This document shows positions 19,927 to 31,300 of a DNA stretch of 64,000 nt, one piece after another; positions within the stretch are counted from its first letter, which is position 1, and every line of letters begins with the position of its first letter. A model generated the notes under the pieces. The model saw nothing but the letters and a program-made list of their open reading frames with translations. It was not told the origin of the DNA and made no database searches. The stretch lies in contig NZ_CP061379.1 in NCBI RefSeq assembly GCF_015624505.1, forward strand, positions 3,596,001 to 3,660,000, written 5' to 3'. The stretch comes from Bradyrhizobium commune (GTDB lineage: Bacteria > Pseudomonadota > Alphaproteobacteria > Rhizobiales > Xanthobacteraceae). The position numbers were made by a program, and so were the translations under genes.

Positions 19927-20748
19927 TCAGCGCGTGCCCGTGGCGCGCGCCGAGGTTTCGCGTGCGAGCAGCGTGCGCGTGGCGGCGGTCACGTCGTCTT
20001 GACGCATCAGGCTCTCGCCGACAAGGAACGTCGACATGCCGACTCGCTCGAGCCGCGCGACGTCCGCGGGCGTGAAGATGCCGCTCTCGCCGACCATCAG
20101 CCGGTCGCCGGGGATCAGCGGCGCCAGCGTTTCACTGGTCACAAGCGTGGTCTCGAAGGTGCGCAGGTTGCGGTTGTTGATGCCGATCATCTGCGAACGC
20201 AGCTTCAGCGCACGATCGAGCTCGGCGCGATCGTGGATCTCGATCAGCACATCCATGCCATAGGCGATGGCGGCGTCTTCGAGGTCCTTGGCGGTCGCAT
20301 CGTCGAGTGCGGCCATGATGATGAGGATGCAATCGGCGCCATGCGCGCGTGCCTCGACCACCTGGTAGGTGTCGAACAGAAAGTCCTTGCGCAGCACCGG
20401 CAGCGAGGTCGCGGCGCGCGCCGCCACCATGAAATCGAGATGGCCCTGGAACGAGGGTGTGTCCGTCAGCACCGACAGGCAGGCCGCGCCACCGGCGTCA
20501 TAGGCCCGGGCGAGCTGTGGCGGATCGAAATCGGCGCGGATCAATCCCTTGGACGGCGAGGCTTTCTTCACCTCCGCGATCAGCGCGTAGTCGCCATTGG
20601 CGTGCCTGGCCCTGATCGCGCGCAAAAAGCCGCGCGGTGCGGACTGGGCCTTTGCTCTCGCCTCGACGGCGGAGAGCGGCTGCGCGCGCTTGGCCGCCGC
20701 AATCTCCTCGCGCTTGTAGGTCTCGATCTTGGTCAGAATGTCCGACAT
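19927..20748 (-). CDS. trpC: Indole-3-glycerol phosphate synthase
   Basis: Closes the indole ring in tryptophan synthesis. The 273-residue TIM barrel shows the family pattern [46 protein letters not shown] and [13 protein letters not shown]. The ATG at 20748 with GAGG upstream is the true start; the frame is open for about 590 bases further, but that part overlaps trpD. It is spaced 8 bases from trpD. Confidence 0.97.
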   Translation of the reverse strand: MSDILTKIETYKREEIAAAKRAQPLSAVEARAKAQSAPRGFLRAIRARHANGDYALIAEVKKASPSKGLIRADFDPPQLARAYDAGGAACLSVLTDTPSFQGHLDFMVAARAATSLPVLRKDFLFDTYQVVEARAHGADCILIIMAALDDATAKDLEDAAIAYGMDVLIEIHDRAELDRALKLRSQMIGINNRNLRTFETTLVTSETLAPLIPGDRLMVGESGIFTPADVARLERVGMSTFLVGESLMRQDDVTAATRTLLARETSARATGTR

Positions 20749-20756
20749 GGAAAGCC

Positions 20757-21770
20757 TCAGCCGTTCGAAATCGCGACCAGGTGCTTCAGCCGCGCGCTCG
20801 CAGCACCGCTGTCGAGCGACCGCGCGCCGATCGCGACGCCTTCCTTGAGGTCCCTGGCGCGTCCGGCGACGATCAACGCGGCGGCCGCGTTCATCAGCGC
20901 GACGTCGCGATAGGGGCTCGGCTTGCCGTCGAGCACGTTTTGCAGCGCGATCGCATTGGCATCGGCGTCGCCGCCCTTGAGCGCACCGGGCTCGCAACGC
21001 GGCAGGCCGGCTTCCTCCGGCGTCACCTCGAAATTCCTGATTTCGCCGTTGTGGAGTGCGGAGACGAAGGTCGGGCCGGTGAGGGTGATTTCGTCCAGGC
21101 CGTCCGAGCCATGCACCACCCAGGCGGATTCGGAGCCGAGGTTCTTCAGCACCTGCGCCAGCGGCTGCACCCATTGCCGCGAGAACACGCCGACCATCTG
21201 CCGCTTCACGCCGGCAGGGTTCGACAAGGGACCAAGCAGGTTGAAGATCGTGCGCGTGGCGAGCTCGACCCGCGTCGGGCCGACATTCTTCATCGCAGGG
21301 TGATGGGCGGGTGCGAACATGAAGCCGATACCGCATTCGCGCACGCAGCGGCCGACCTGCTCGGGCTTGAGATCAATCTTCACGCCGAGCGAGGCGAGCA
21401 CGTCGGCGGCGCCCGAGCGCGACGACAGCGCGCGGTTGCCGTGCTTGGCGACGGGGATGCCGGCGCCGGAGACGATGAAGGAGGCACAGGTCGAGACATT
21501 GACCGAGCCCGAGCCGTCGCCGCCGGTGCCGACGATGTCGACCGCGTCGGCGGGCGCGGTGACCGTCAGCATCTTGGAGCGCATCGCAGCGACCGCGCCG
21601 GTGATCTCGTCCACGGTCTCGCCGCGTACCCTGAGCGCCATCAACAGGCCGCCCATCTGCGAGGGCGTGGCCTCGCCGGACATCACCGCGTCGAAGGCGG
21701 CCGCCGCTTCGTCACGCGACAGGCTGGCGCCGGTCGCCACTTTTCCAATGATCGATTTCAGGTCGTCCAT
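20757..21770 (-). CDS. trpD: Anthranilate phosphoribosyltransferase
   Basis: Second step of tryptophan synthesis: joins anthranilate to phosphoribosyl pyrophosphate. The PRPP-binding loop [14 protein letters not shown] is at about residues 80-93 and the [16 protein letters not shown] segment follows. 337 residues, normal length. No trpG is next to it, in line with the fused trpEG that rhizobia usually carry elsewhere. It lies 14 bases downstream of ppiD. Confidence 0.97.
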   Translation of the reverse strand: MDDLKSIIGKVATGASLSRDEAAAAFDAVMSGEATPSQMGGLLMALRVRGETVDEITGAVAAMRSKMLTVTAPADAVDIVGTGGDGSGSVNVSTCASFIVSGAGIPVAKHGNRALSSRSGAADVLASLGVKIDLKPEQVGRCVRECGIGFMFAPAHHPAMKNVGPTRVELATRTIFNLLGPLSNPAGVKRQMVGVFSRQWVQPLAQVLKNLGSESAWVVHGSDGLDEITLTGPTFVSALHNGEIRNFEVTPEEAGLPRCEPGALKGGDADANAIALQNVLDGKPSPYRDVALMNAAAALIVAGRARDLKEGVAIGARSLDSGAASARLKHLVAISNG

Positions 21771-21784
21771 CGCGTGCTTTCAAC

Positions 21785-23692
21785 TCACTGGTTCGCGCCG
21801 GTCACTTGCGCGAAGGCGGCCTGATTAATGGTGGTCCCGATGTCGGTCTGGAGCTTGTTGACGTAGGAGGCGACCTGCTCGTCGGTCCGCGCGCGGTCGA
21901 TGCTGTCCTTCAGCTTCTTGACCGCATCGGAGGCCGCGTCGACCGGGGGATCGACGACGTCGGTGACACGGAAGACGATGACCTCGATGCCGCCGGTGAC
22001 GGGCGCCTGTCCGACGCCGTCCTTGGCGGTGCGGAAGGCGGCCGCAACGATGTTCGCAGGCACGCCAGCCGGCGAGTCATCGCGCTTGAAGCCACTCGCG
22101 GTCTCGACCGTAGCACCGATCGCAGTGGCTTCATCGGCGAGCTTGCCGCCTTGTTCGAGCTTCTGCACCATCTCGGTCGCCTTGGTCTTGAGCTTGGCGG
22201 CGACCTGGTCCTGGCGCCAGCGTGCCTCGACCTGGTCGCGGACCTCATCGAGATTGCGGTCGCGCGAGGGGGTGATGGCGAGCACGTCATACCAGACATA
22301 GCCGCCCTTGAACGAGATCGGGTCATTGTCGACGCCGACATCGCTGTTGAAGGCCTGGGACACCACGTCGAGGCCCTGCGGGATGTTGGCGACAGGCTGG
22401 CCGTCCGGCGCGCGGCCGGAGCGGTCGACGGCGTCGACGGTCACGGCCGCAAGCCCGAGCTTCTGCGCCGCGTCGACGACGCTGGTGCCGGCGCCGCGCT
22501 CGTCCTCCATCTTGTCGCGGAGATCGGCGACCTTGGCGCGTGCGCGCTCGCCCGCGATCTGGCGCTTCACGTCGCCGGCAAATTTAGCGTAGTCAGCCTC
22601 GACACCCGGCTCGATCTTGTCGACCTTGACGATGGAGGTGCCGAGACGGCCCGGAATCGGCTGGCTGATCTCGCCCGCGGGCAGCGCGAAGGCGGCATCG
22701 CCGACGGCTGGATCAAGCGACGATTTGGTCACAAGCCCGAGGTCGACGTCGGAGGCGGTCAGTCCGCGCTCCTTGCCGAGATCCTCGAACGACATCCCGC
22801 CGACGAGACGCTCACGCGCGGCCTGTGCCTCAGCGGCGTTGGGGAAGACGATCTGGTGGATCTGGCGCTTCTCCGGCGTGCTGAGCATGTCCTTGCGCGT
22901 CTCGAAAAGCTTCTTCGCGTCGTCGTCGGTGACGTCGGTCCATTTGCCGATCTCCTCCGGCGAGATCACGACAAAAGCGATCTTGCGATATTCGGGCGCG
23001 CGGAACTGGACCTTGTGATCCTCGAAATAGGCCGCGAGCGCTTCGGGCGAGGGCGGGTCGATGGTGCCGGCCTGTGCCGCGTTGAGCCGGACGAACTCGA
23101 TCGCGCGCTGCTCGTTCTGGAAGCGCGTCAGCACGTCGAGCATCGCCTTCGGCGGCTCGAGGCCGGCGCCGATCGTGCCGGTGATCTGCCGGCGCAGCGC
23201 CACCTTCCGTTGCTCGGCGACGTAACGCTGCTCGGTGTAACCGAAATTGCGGATCAGGCCCTGGAAGCGGTTCGCGTCGAATTTGCCGTCGACACTCTTG
23301 AAGTTCGGATCGTTCATGATGAGCTGGCGGATCTGCTCGTCGGACTGGCCGAGCCCGAGCTGGCGCGCGTTTTCGTCGAGGGCGGCTTCCGCGATCGTCT
23401 GCTGGAGCACCTGGCGGTCAAGACCGAAGGCGCGCGCTTGATCGGGCGTGAGCGGGCGGCCGAACTGGCGGCCGATCTGCTGGAGGCGGTCAGTGTAGAT
23501 CTGGCGGAACTCGTTCAGCGAAATCTCGGTGCGGCCGACCTTGGCCACCGTGGACTGCCCGAAGCCGCGGAAAATGTCGGCGATGCCCCAAATGCCGAAG
23601 CTGATGATCAGCACGCCCATCACCACGGCCATAATGGTTTTGCCGACCCAGTTTGATGAGGCCTTGCGCATTCCTCGAAGCATTTGGTCCAA
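21785..23692 (-). CDS. ppiD: Peptidylprolyl isomerase / SurA-N domain chaperone (PpiD type)
   Basis: A 635-residue inner-membrane-anchored periplasmic folding factor. One membrane segment at about residues 15-38 (WVGKTIMAVVMGVLIISFGIW), then a SurA_N-like helical domain, a parvulin-type rotamase domain around residues 260-360 (RQIHQIVFPNAAEAQAARERL), and a second half with long helices. It probably helps outer-membrane protein maturation. It heads the ppiD-trpD-trpC-moaC transcript. An internal ATG (MLRGMRKASSNW) three codons in is an alternative start. Confidence 0.92.
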   Translation of the reverse strand: MDQMLRGMRKASSNWVGKTIMAVVMGVLIISFGIWGIADIFRGFGQSTVAKVGRTEISLNEFRQIYTDRLQQIGRQFGRPLTPDQARAFGLDRQVLQQTIAEAALDENARQLGLGQSDEQIRQLIMNDPNFKSVDGKFDANRFQGLIRNFGYTEQRYVAEQRKVALRRQITGTIGAGLEPPKAMLDVLTRFQNEQRAIEFVRLNAAQAGTIDPPSPEALAAYFEDHKVQFRAPEYRKIAFVVISPEEIGKWTDVTDDDAKKLFETRKDMLSTPEKRQIHQIVFPNAAEAQAARERLVGGMSFEDLGKERGLTASDVDLGLVTKSSLDPAVGDAAFALPAGEISQPIPGRLGTSIVKVDKIEPGVEADYAKFAGDVKRQIAGERARAKVADLRDKMEDERGAGTSVVDAAQKLGLAAVTVDAVDRSGRAPDGQPVANIPQGLDVVSQAFNSDVGVDNDPISFKGGYVWYDVLAITPSRDRNLDEVRDQVEARWRQDQVAAKLKTKATEMVQKLEQGGKLADEATAIGATVETASGFKRDDSPAGVPANIVAAAFRTAKDGVGQAPVTGGIEVIVFRVTDVVDPPVDAASDAVKKLKDSIDRARTDEQVASYVNKLQTDIGTTINQAAFAQVTGANQ

Positions 23693-23913
23693 CTTGTCTG
23701 GTAGGAAGGGGAACGGGAACGGGAGCGCGTCTTAATGCAGATTCCGCAAAAGCGCCTCACCAAATTGAAAGATCATCATAAAGTGGCGCCTTTCCCCCCG
23801 CAACCTCAGGTCAGGCCGGTGCGCGATCCCAGCGGTTAATGGCGCCTGGTCTCTGGAACTGCCGCAGCAGCTCTGCTAGCGCATGCACAAACCTCATTTT
23901 GCTGGACATTGAC

Positions 23914-24669
23914 ATGACCGACGCCATCCGACCGCTGATTGCCGGCAACTGGAAAATGAACGGCCTGAAGGGCTCGACTGCCGAATTCGACGCCATGCTT
24001 AATGGCGCAGCAGAGGTGATCGGTAAGGCCGACCTCTTGGTTTGCCCGCCGGCGACCCTGATCGCTGCGTTTGCCGACAAGGCGCGTGGCAAGGCGGTCG
24101 CCGTGGGGGCGCAGGATTGTCACCCCAAAGCGTCAGGCGCCCATACCGGCGATATCGCCGCTGAAATGCTGGCGGATGCCGGCGCGACCGCCATCATCGT
24201 CGGCCATTCCGAGCGCCGCGCCGATCATGGCGAGGGCGACGCCCTGGTCCGGCAGAAGGCGGAAGCGGTCTGGCGCGCAGGGCTGGTCGCGATCGTCTGC
24301 ATCGGCGAGACCCAAAGCCAGCGCGATGCCGGCCGGACCCTGGATATCGTCCGCGGTCAGCTCGACGGCTCGCTACCGGACGGCTCGATCGCAGCCAATC
24401 TGGTCGTGGCCTATGAGCCGGTCTGGGCGATCGGCACGGGTCTCACCCCCACGGCTAAGGATGTTGAGCAGATTCATGGCTTTATCCGGGAGTTCCTGAC
24501 CTCCCGGTTCAAGGCTGCGGGAGCGCAGATGCGCATCCTCTATGGCGGCTCGGTCAAGCCCTCGAATGCGGCGGAGCTGATGGCGGTCAGGAACGTCAAC
24601 GGCGCCCTGGTCGGCGGCGCCAGCCTGAAGGCGGCCGATTTCCTTGCGATTGCCAGGGGCTGTCCCTAG
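23914..24669 (+). CDS. tpiA: Triosephosphate isomerase
   Basis: Interconverts dihydroxyacetone phosphate and glyceraldehyde-3-phosphate. Catalytic residues are present: Lys in GNWKMNG (residue 14), His in IVGHSERR (near 97), Glu in [11 protein letters not shown] (near 169). The phosphate loop YGGSVKPSN is intact. The ATG at 23914 ([14 protein letters not shown]) gives 251 residues, the usual size; the frame extends 25 codons further without a match to the family. Divergent from ppiD. Confidence 0.98.
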   Translation: MTDAIRPLIAGNWKMNGLKGSTAEFDAMLNGAAEVIGKADLLVCPPATLIAAFADKARGKAVAVGAQDCHPKASGAHTGDIAAEMLADAGATAIIVGHSERRADHGEGDALVRQKAEAVWRAGLVAIVCIGETQSQRDAGRTLDIVRGQLDGSLPDGSIAANLVVAYEPVWAIGTGLTPTAKDVEQIHGFIREFLTSRFKAAGAQMRILYGGSVKPSNAAELMAVRNVNGALVGGASLKAADFLAIARGCP

Positions 24670-24808
24670 CTAACGCGGGAACGTGATCGGGACCGATCGG
24701 GGGTGGCAATGCCGTTTCCGATCGTGTAACACCGCGCAACTTCAGGAAAACCCGCGAAGCGCGATCGGCCGCCGTCTCGGCGCTGTCGGCTTGTGACGGA
24801 AGGAACCT

Positions 24809-25195
24809 ATGCAGACCGTTGTCATCGTCATCCACCTCATGATCGTCGCCGTGATGATCGGCGCCGTCCTGCTCCAGAAATCGGAAGGCGGCGGCCTCGG
24901 CATGGGCGGCGGCGCGGGCTTCATGTCGAGCCGCGGCACTGCGAACCTTTTGACGCGGACGACCGCGATCCTGGCCGCGGGCTTCTTCCTGACCAGCCTG
25001 TTCCTGTCCTGGTACGCCGGCTACAACCGTGCGCCCTCGTCGATCATCGGCACGCCGGCTTCGCAGACCCAGCCGGCCGGAGGCGCCCCGATCGCGCCGC
25101 CGACCTCGGGCGGCATCCTGGATTCGCTGAAGAAGGCCGACGAGCAGCAGCAGAACCAGGCGCCAGCCGGTCCGCAGGTGCCTCGCTCGCAATAA
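24809..25195 (+). CDS. secG: Preprotein translocase subunit SecG
   Basis: Small inner-membrane part of the SecYEG channel, 128 residues. Two membrane segments: residues 2-22 and about 53-70, joined by the conserved GGGLGMGGGAGFMSSRG loop. The Pro/Ala/Gln-rich tail is longer than in E. coli, as in other alphaproteobacteria. GGAAGGAACCT precedes the ATG. The order tpiA-secG-pyrG is conserved in many rhizobia. Confidence 0.96.
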   Translation: MQTVVIVIHLMIVAVMIGAVLLQKSEGGGLGMGGGAGFMSSRGTANLLTRTTAILAAGFFLTSLFLSWYAGYNRAPSSIIGTPASQTQPAGGAPIAPPTSGGILDSLKKADEQQQNQAPAGPQVPRSQ

Positions 25196-25349
25196 AGCAG
25201 GGGGGCCATGCAGGGCGGTGGCTTCCGTCCTGCATCAACAACCCCCATCAAGGCTCTGTCACCACTCTCAGTTTTGGCTCACCCACAGGCCCGCAGATTC
25301 TTTGGGGCGGAAGACGAATCGCTTTGGCGAATCGGATTCGAGGGATTAG

Positions 25350-26993
<1,644 letters not shown>

Positions 26994-27002
26994 AGGCGCT
27001 CG

Positions 27003-29810
27003 TTAAGGCGTCGCCGCGCGCGGCGCATCTTCGCCCTTCATCCGCGCCAGTTCGAGCCCCGCGGCGATATGCTCGGTGTAGACGATGACGCCGAGTTCGC
27101 GGGTCTTGTTGAAATAGGTCTCCGCGGCCTTCTTGTCGCCGGCGGCGAGATAATGCTCTCCGATATAGAAATATCCCTCGGCCAGCGCCATCTGGCGGTC
27201 GTCGCCTTTCTTGTCGTCCACCGTCTTGATGAGGTCATCGGGCGTCATCGCGCCTGCGAGCATGCCGAGCGCCGCGCGCGGCCACTCGCCGTGCAGCTCT
27301 GTGGTCGCTCGCTTGAGGAGATCGGCGGGCGCCGGCTTGCCAAGTCTGGCATAGGCGATGACGAGCCAGATGTCGCTATAGAGTCTGGTTTCCTTGTCGG
27401 CGAGCTCGCTTGCCTTGGTCAGGTCGGCAACCGCATCGTCCAGCCGGCCCGCGAACAGGCGCGACACGCCACGCCCGCGGAATGTCCCCGCCGTCGTGCC
27501 TCCGAGCGGGATTGCCTTTGAATAGTCTGCGATGCTCTTGTCGAACTGCCCGATGCGGAAATAGATCTCGGCACGGCAGGTCCAAGGCGAGTACGCATTG
27601 GACGCGAGGCGCACCCCGGCATTGGTGTCCTGGATGGCTTCGTCATAGCGATCGAGTTCCGCATAGCTCTGGCCGCGAAGGCAGTAGGCGTCCGCCAGAT
27701 CGGCACCCGACAGCTTTCCGCCGTCGATCGTCTCGGTCGCCTTCTTGATGGTCTGCTCGCTCAGGCCCTGGAGCCGCTTTGTGAAGCTTGATTGATCCGA
27801 AGGATCGCCCGACTTGATCGCGAGCTTGCTCACGAACACGAGCCCTCCGACTGCCTTGGTGAAGGCCCGCACGTCATCGGCATAGGCCGTGTAATTGTCC
27901 GGCTCGACCGAGGCGCGAAGCGTGGTCAGATCCATCGATCGCTTGGCGATGTTGCCGCGAAACGATTCCGAGACCGTCGCGCTGAAATATTTGTTTTCGA
28001 CAGTCTGGGCATGGGGATCGACGAAGTTGCTGACCGCTTCAGGGAAGGTGATTTCCAGGTCGTATTTGCCGTGGAAGGGATATCCGGGAATACGCATCGG
28101 CGTGGTCCGGTTCGCCGACGAGGACGTCGTCAGGATATCGATGAAATTGTCTGGCCTGAAATAGACCAGCCAGTTTCCATCGCGTTCGGCGGCGAGTTTC
28201 GGGACCTTGTAGGTCGCGCCGATCGTCAGGGTATTGTTGACGGGGTCATCGGCGATGGTGGGCTCGCCGATCATCCTGGCGCCGGGATAGCGGCGCTCCA
28301 TCGCGTCACCAAACGTCCGCAGGATGCGATCGCGCGAGCTCAGCTCGAAAACGACGCGGATTCGTTCTGCCGACAGTCCCGTGAAGATCCGCTTGAGCTC
28401 GAGCTGGCCCTCGTCGCCGAGCTTGGGAAGCATGATGCGCTCGCCGATCGCGTCCTCGACGAGATCACCGCCGGCAGCCGGGATCGTGGTCAGGTCTGTC
28501 GTGCCCTGGCCGACCACCAACACCTGTGCGCCACTATGCGCCTGGCCCATCCGGCTCAGCACACCGTGCTGGCCGAGACGTGTCGGATCGAGAAAGTACG
28601 TCTGACCGTCGACCACCGCTCGCACGATCGCATGATCGAAGAATTGCGGGCTTGGCAGCGTCTTGTCGATGCCCTCGCGCCGCCCGATCTGGAGCAGCAC
28701 CGGGCTGCTTTCGATCTCGAGTTCGCGCAACAGCGTGACCAGCAGGAACGACTTGTCCTTGCAGTCGCCGTATCGGCGCCGCAACACCTCGTCGGGCGCG
28801 GCGGGGCGGTGCGAGCTCTCGCCCAGCGAAACCGAGAAGTAGCGGATTTGCGACTGTACGAATTCCAGCGCGGACGTCACGCGTTCCTGGTCCGAGCCCA
28901 GCGTCCGGATTCGATTGACGGCGGCGCGAAGATCCTCGCCGATCGCGGGCTTGGCATCGAACAAGGTGTTTGCCCAGCCGGCGACTTCGTTCCAGCTTGC
29001 GAATTCCGAAAATTGCAGGAAGCGATAGCCGAAGAAGTCAGGGGCGGTCTGGGCCTCTCCGACAATCTCGGACAGATCTTTCTGGTTGAAGTCCAGGCGG
29101 CGCATGCCGTCTTGGACGCTCTCATTTGGAACGAGGGCCGGGGATGCGCGGTCGCCGACCATCCGCCACTGGATCGGCCGGCCGACCGGATGGTTCATCA
29201 CCACCCTGCGATGAAGCGTGGGCAGGCTCTGGTCCCAGGCACTCAGGCCAAAATACTTGCCGCCGAAGACCGGGTTGTCGCCATAGGTCGAGTAAGCGAT
29301 GTCGAGCGTGTCGCCGACGCGAAGGTCGTCGATCAGGATCGATGCCGTGACATATCCGCTGTAGACGCCATTCTCCAGGCCCTGCTCGCGCTGGAGGAAG
29401 CGAATGTTAGAGGTTTTAGTCCGGTCGAGCAGCTCCTGCGCCCGCTGGATCCTGACCCAGTGCAGCTGGACGCGCTCATATTCCGGCGCAAAGGGGATCG
29501 AGAAACGCCCGGCTGCGGTGAGCGAGGCCGCATCGTTGATGGCCATGGCGCGCCGGACGTAGGTCACTGGCGTCGGCCCGACGAGTGACTGGGTTTCCAT
29601 CAGCCGGATCACCACGGGCTGCGGCTTCGTCACCTCGGGAAGCGGTGTCGGATCCACCCAGGCGGGGATCGGGTCGGCGAGGGTGAATGCGCTGCTCTCG
29701 ACCTGCACTTCCTTCAACTGCTGGCCGGGGGCGGGCTGCGCGGAGATGTTGTGGGACGCCAACAGGCCGGCGAGCACCAGGCCCGCACGGAGAAACCTCG
29801 CAAGATACAT
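27003..29810 (-). CDS. DUF3857/transglutaminase-like protein with TPR tail
   Basis: A 935-residue exported protein: signal peptide (MYLARFLRAGLVLAGLLASHNISA), DUF3857 domain to about residue 300, transglutaminase-like core with the Cys in YGDCKDKSFLL and the His and Asp in FFDHAIVRAV and YFLDPT, a further beta-rich region, and TPR repeats in the last 250 residues (LADAYCLRGQSYAELDRYDEAI, and three more). The triad is complete, so it may be a peptidase or cross-linking enzyme in the envelope; substrate unknown. It stands alone, divergent from the NIPSNAP gene. Confidence 0.85.
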   Translation of the reverse strand: MYLARFLRAGLVLAGLLASHNISAQPAPGQQLKEVQVESSAFTLADPIPAWVDPTPLPEVTKPQPVVIRLMETQSLVGPTPVTYVRRAMAINDAASLTAAGRFSIPFAPEYERVQLHWVRIQRAQELLDRTKTSNIRFLQREQGLENGVYSGYVTASILIDDLRVGDTLDIAYSTYGDNPVFGGKYFGLSAWDQSLPTLHRRVVMNHPVGRPIQWRMVGDRASPALVPNESVQDGMRRLDFNQKDLSEIVGEAQTAPDFFGYRFLQFSEFASWNEVAGWANTLFDAKPAIGEDLRAAVNRIRTLGSDQERVTSALEFVQSQIRYFSVSLGESSHRPAAPDEVLRRRYGDCKDKSFLLVTLLRELEIESSPVLLQIGRREGIDKTLPSPQFFDHAIVRAVVDGQTYFLDPTRLGQHGVLSRMGQAHSGAQVLVVGQGTTDLTTIPAAGGDLVEDAIGERIMLPKLGDEGQLELKRIFTGLSAERIRVVFELSSRDRILRTFGDAMERRYPGARMIGEPTIADDPVNNTLTIGATYKVPKLAAERDGNWLVYFRPDNFIDILTTSSSANRTTPMRIPGYPFHGKYDLEITFPEAVSNFVDPHAQTVENKYFSATVSESFRGNIAKRSMDLTTLRASVEPDNYTAYADDVRAFTKAVGGLVFVSKLAIKSGDPSDQSSFTKRLQGLSEQTIKKATETIDGGKLSGADLADAYCLRGQSYAELDRYDEAIQDTNAGVRLASNAYSPWTCRAEIYFRIGQFDKSIADYSKAIPLGGTTAGTFRGRGVSRLFAGRLDDAVADLTKASELADKETRLYSDIWLVIAYARLGKPAPADLLKRATTELHGEWPRAALGMLAGAMTPDDLIKTVDDKKGDDRQMALAEGYFYIGEHYLAAGDKKAAETYFNKTRELGVIVYTEHIAAGLELARMKGEDAPRAATP

Positions 29811-29988
29811 GCATCACCTCTGCCGCTCAGAGGTTGTATAGATGATGCGGTGCGGCCGTTCAATGCGCGCGCCACCGAGCGCGCCGGCAGGCATGCGCAA
29901 ATCGCCGCGCGGGGCATCGGAGCCAGCCCAAGACAGCGTCGGGGGCAGCGGCTATAACCGCCCGCGAACAATCGTGGGAGGAACCACA

Positions 29989-30315
29989 ATGATCTACGAA
30001 ATGCGCCAGTATCGTTGCGTGCCCGGCCGCTTGCCGGCGCTGTTGAAGCGCTTCGAGACGGTGACGCTGAAGCTGTGGGAGAAGCACGGCATTCGCCAGG
30101 CCGGGTTCTTCACCACGCTGATCGGCGAATCCAATCAGGAACTGACCTATTTCCTGGCCTGGGAATCGCTTGCCGAGCGCGAGGCGAAGTGGGTCAAGTT
30201 CATGACCGACCCGGACTGGATGAAAGCGCGCGCCGAGAGCGAAGCGGACGGCCAGATCGTCGCCAACATCGTCAGCCAGCTGCTGGCGCCGACCGCCTTC
30301 TCCTCGGTGAAATAG
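29989..30315 (+). CDS. NIPSNAP-family protein
   Basis: A 108-residue dimeric alpha-beta barrel protein. MIYEMRQYRCVPGRLPALLKRFE and LTYFLAWESLAEREAKWVKF are the family pattern. NIPSNAP proteins bind or process small molecules in many settings; no specific role can be given. The ATG at 29989 has GGGAGG upstream. It stands alone between a divergent gene and kdsA. Confidence 0.85.
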   Translation: MIYEMRQYRCVPGRLPALLKRFETVTLKLWEKHGIRQAGFFTTLIGESNQELTYFLAWESLAEREAKWVKFMTDPDWMKARAESEADGQIVANIVSQLLAPTAFSSVK

Positions 30316-30381
30316 CCGCGATTTTGCGCGCAGGGCCCCTGCGCAACCCTGATATTCGAAGGCCAGGTATTCGAAGGACAG

Positions 30382-30413
30382 GGCCGAATGGGGTTGATCC
30401 CACCCATTCGGCC
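30382..30413 (+). terminator. Stem-loop before kdsA
   Basis: GGCCGAATGGG and its exact complement form an 11-base stem with a 10-base loop, about 65 bases after the NIPSNAP stop. There is no T tract. A 15-base imperfect tandem duplication (TATTCGAAGG(C/A)CAGG) sits just before it at 30353-30382. It could be a terminator or part of the kdsA leader. Confidence 0.4.
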
Positions 30414-30448
30414 GCTATGGTCGCGCCGAAACAGGGGATTTTTGAGCC

Positions 30449-31300
30449 TTGAGCGCCAGTCATTCTGCAGCACCGGTTGTGTCGGTCGGGTCGGTCAGGT
30501 TCGGCAATGATCTGCCGATCTCGGTCATCGCAGGACCGTGCCAGCTCGAAAGCCGCCAGCACGCGCTCGAAGTGGCTTCCGCGCTGAAGGAGATCGCCGC
30601 GCGGCTGAAGATCGGCCTTGTCTACAAGACCTCGTTCGACAAGGCCAACCGTACCAGCGCCTCTGCTGCACGTGGCCTCGGGCTCGCGCAGTCGCTGCCG
30701 ATCTTCGCCGAGATTCGTTCCTCGCTCGGTCTGCCCGTCCTGACCGACGTGCACGATGCCGCGCAGTGCGCCGACGTGGCGCAGGCGGTGGACGTGTTGC
30801 AGATCCCGGCCTTCCTGTGCCGGCAGACCGATCTGCTGCTGGCAGCGGCCGCGACCGGCAAGGTCCTCAACGTCAAGAAAGGCCAGTTCCTGGCACCCTG
30901 GGACATGGCGAACGTCGTCGCCAAGATCACCAGTGCGAACAACCCCAACGTGCTCGTCACCGAGCGCGGCGCCTCCTTCGGCTACAACACGCTGGTCTCC
31001 GACATGCGTTCGCTGCCGATTATGGCACGCACCACCGGCGCGCCCGTGATCTTCGATGCCACCCATTCGGTGCAGCAGCCGGGCGGGAAGGGGGCTTCGT
31101 CGGGCGGTGAGCGCGAATTCGTGCCGGTACTGGCGCGCGCCGCCGTCGCAGTCGGCGTTGCCGGCGTTTTCATCGAGACCCATCCCGATCCCGACCGCGC
31201 GCCCTCGGACGGTCCCAACATGGTACCGTTGCGCGAGTTCGAAGGATTGATCCGCATGCTGATGGCGTTCGACGCAATCGCCAAGGGCGCCGCGCGCTGA
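30449..31300 (+). CDS. kdsA: 3-deoxy-8-phosphooctulonate synthase (Kdo-8-P synthase), class II type
   Basis: Joins phosphoenolpyruvate and arabinose-5-phosphate in Kdo synthesis for LPS. The substrate loops [11 protein letters not shown] and [12 protein letters not shown] are intact. AGPCQLES carries a Cys (residue 31) where E. coli has Asn; with the His of ATHSVQ, the Glu of FIETHPD and a later Asp this is the metal-ligand set of class II, metal-dependent enzymes. The start is TTG at 30449, the only in-frame start that includes the N-terminus; AGGGGA lies upstream. 283 residues. Confidence 0.96.
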   Translation: MSASHSAAPVVSVGSVRFGNDLPISVIAGPCQLESRQHALEVASALKEIAARLKIGLVYKTSFDKANRTSASAARGLGLAQSLPIFAEIRSSLGLPVLTDVHDAAQCADVAQAVDVLQIPAFLCRQTDLLLAAAATGKVLNVKKGQFLAPWDMANVVAKITSANNPNVLVTERGASFGYNTLVSDMRSLPIMARTTGAPVIFDATHSVQQPGGKGASSGGEREFVPVLARAAVAVGVAGVFIETHPDPDRAPSDGPNMVPLREFEGLIRMLMAFDAIAKGAAR

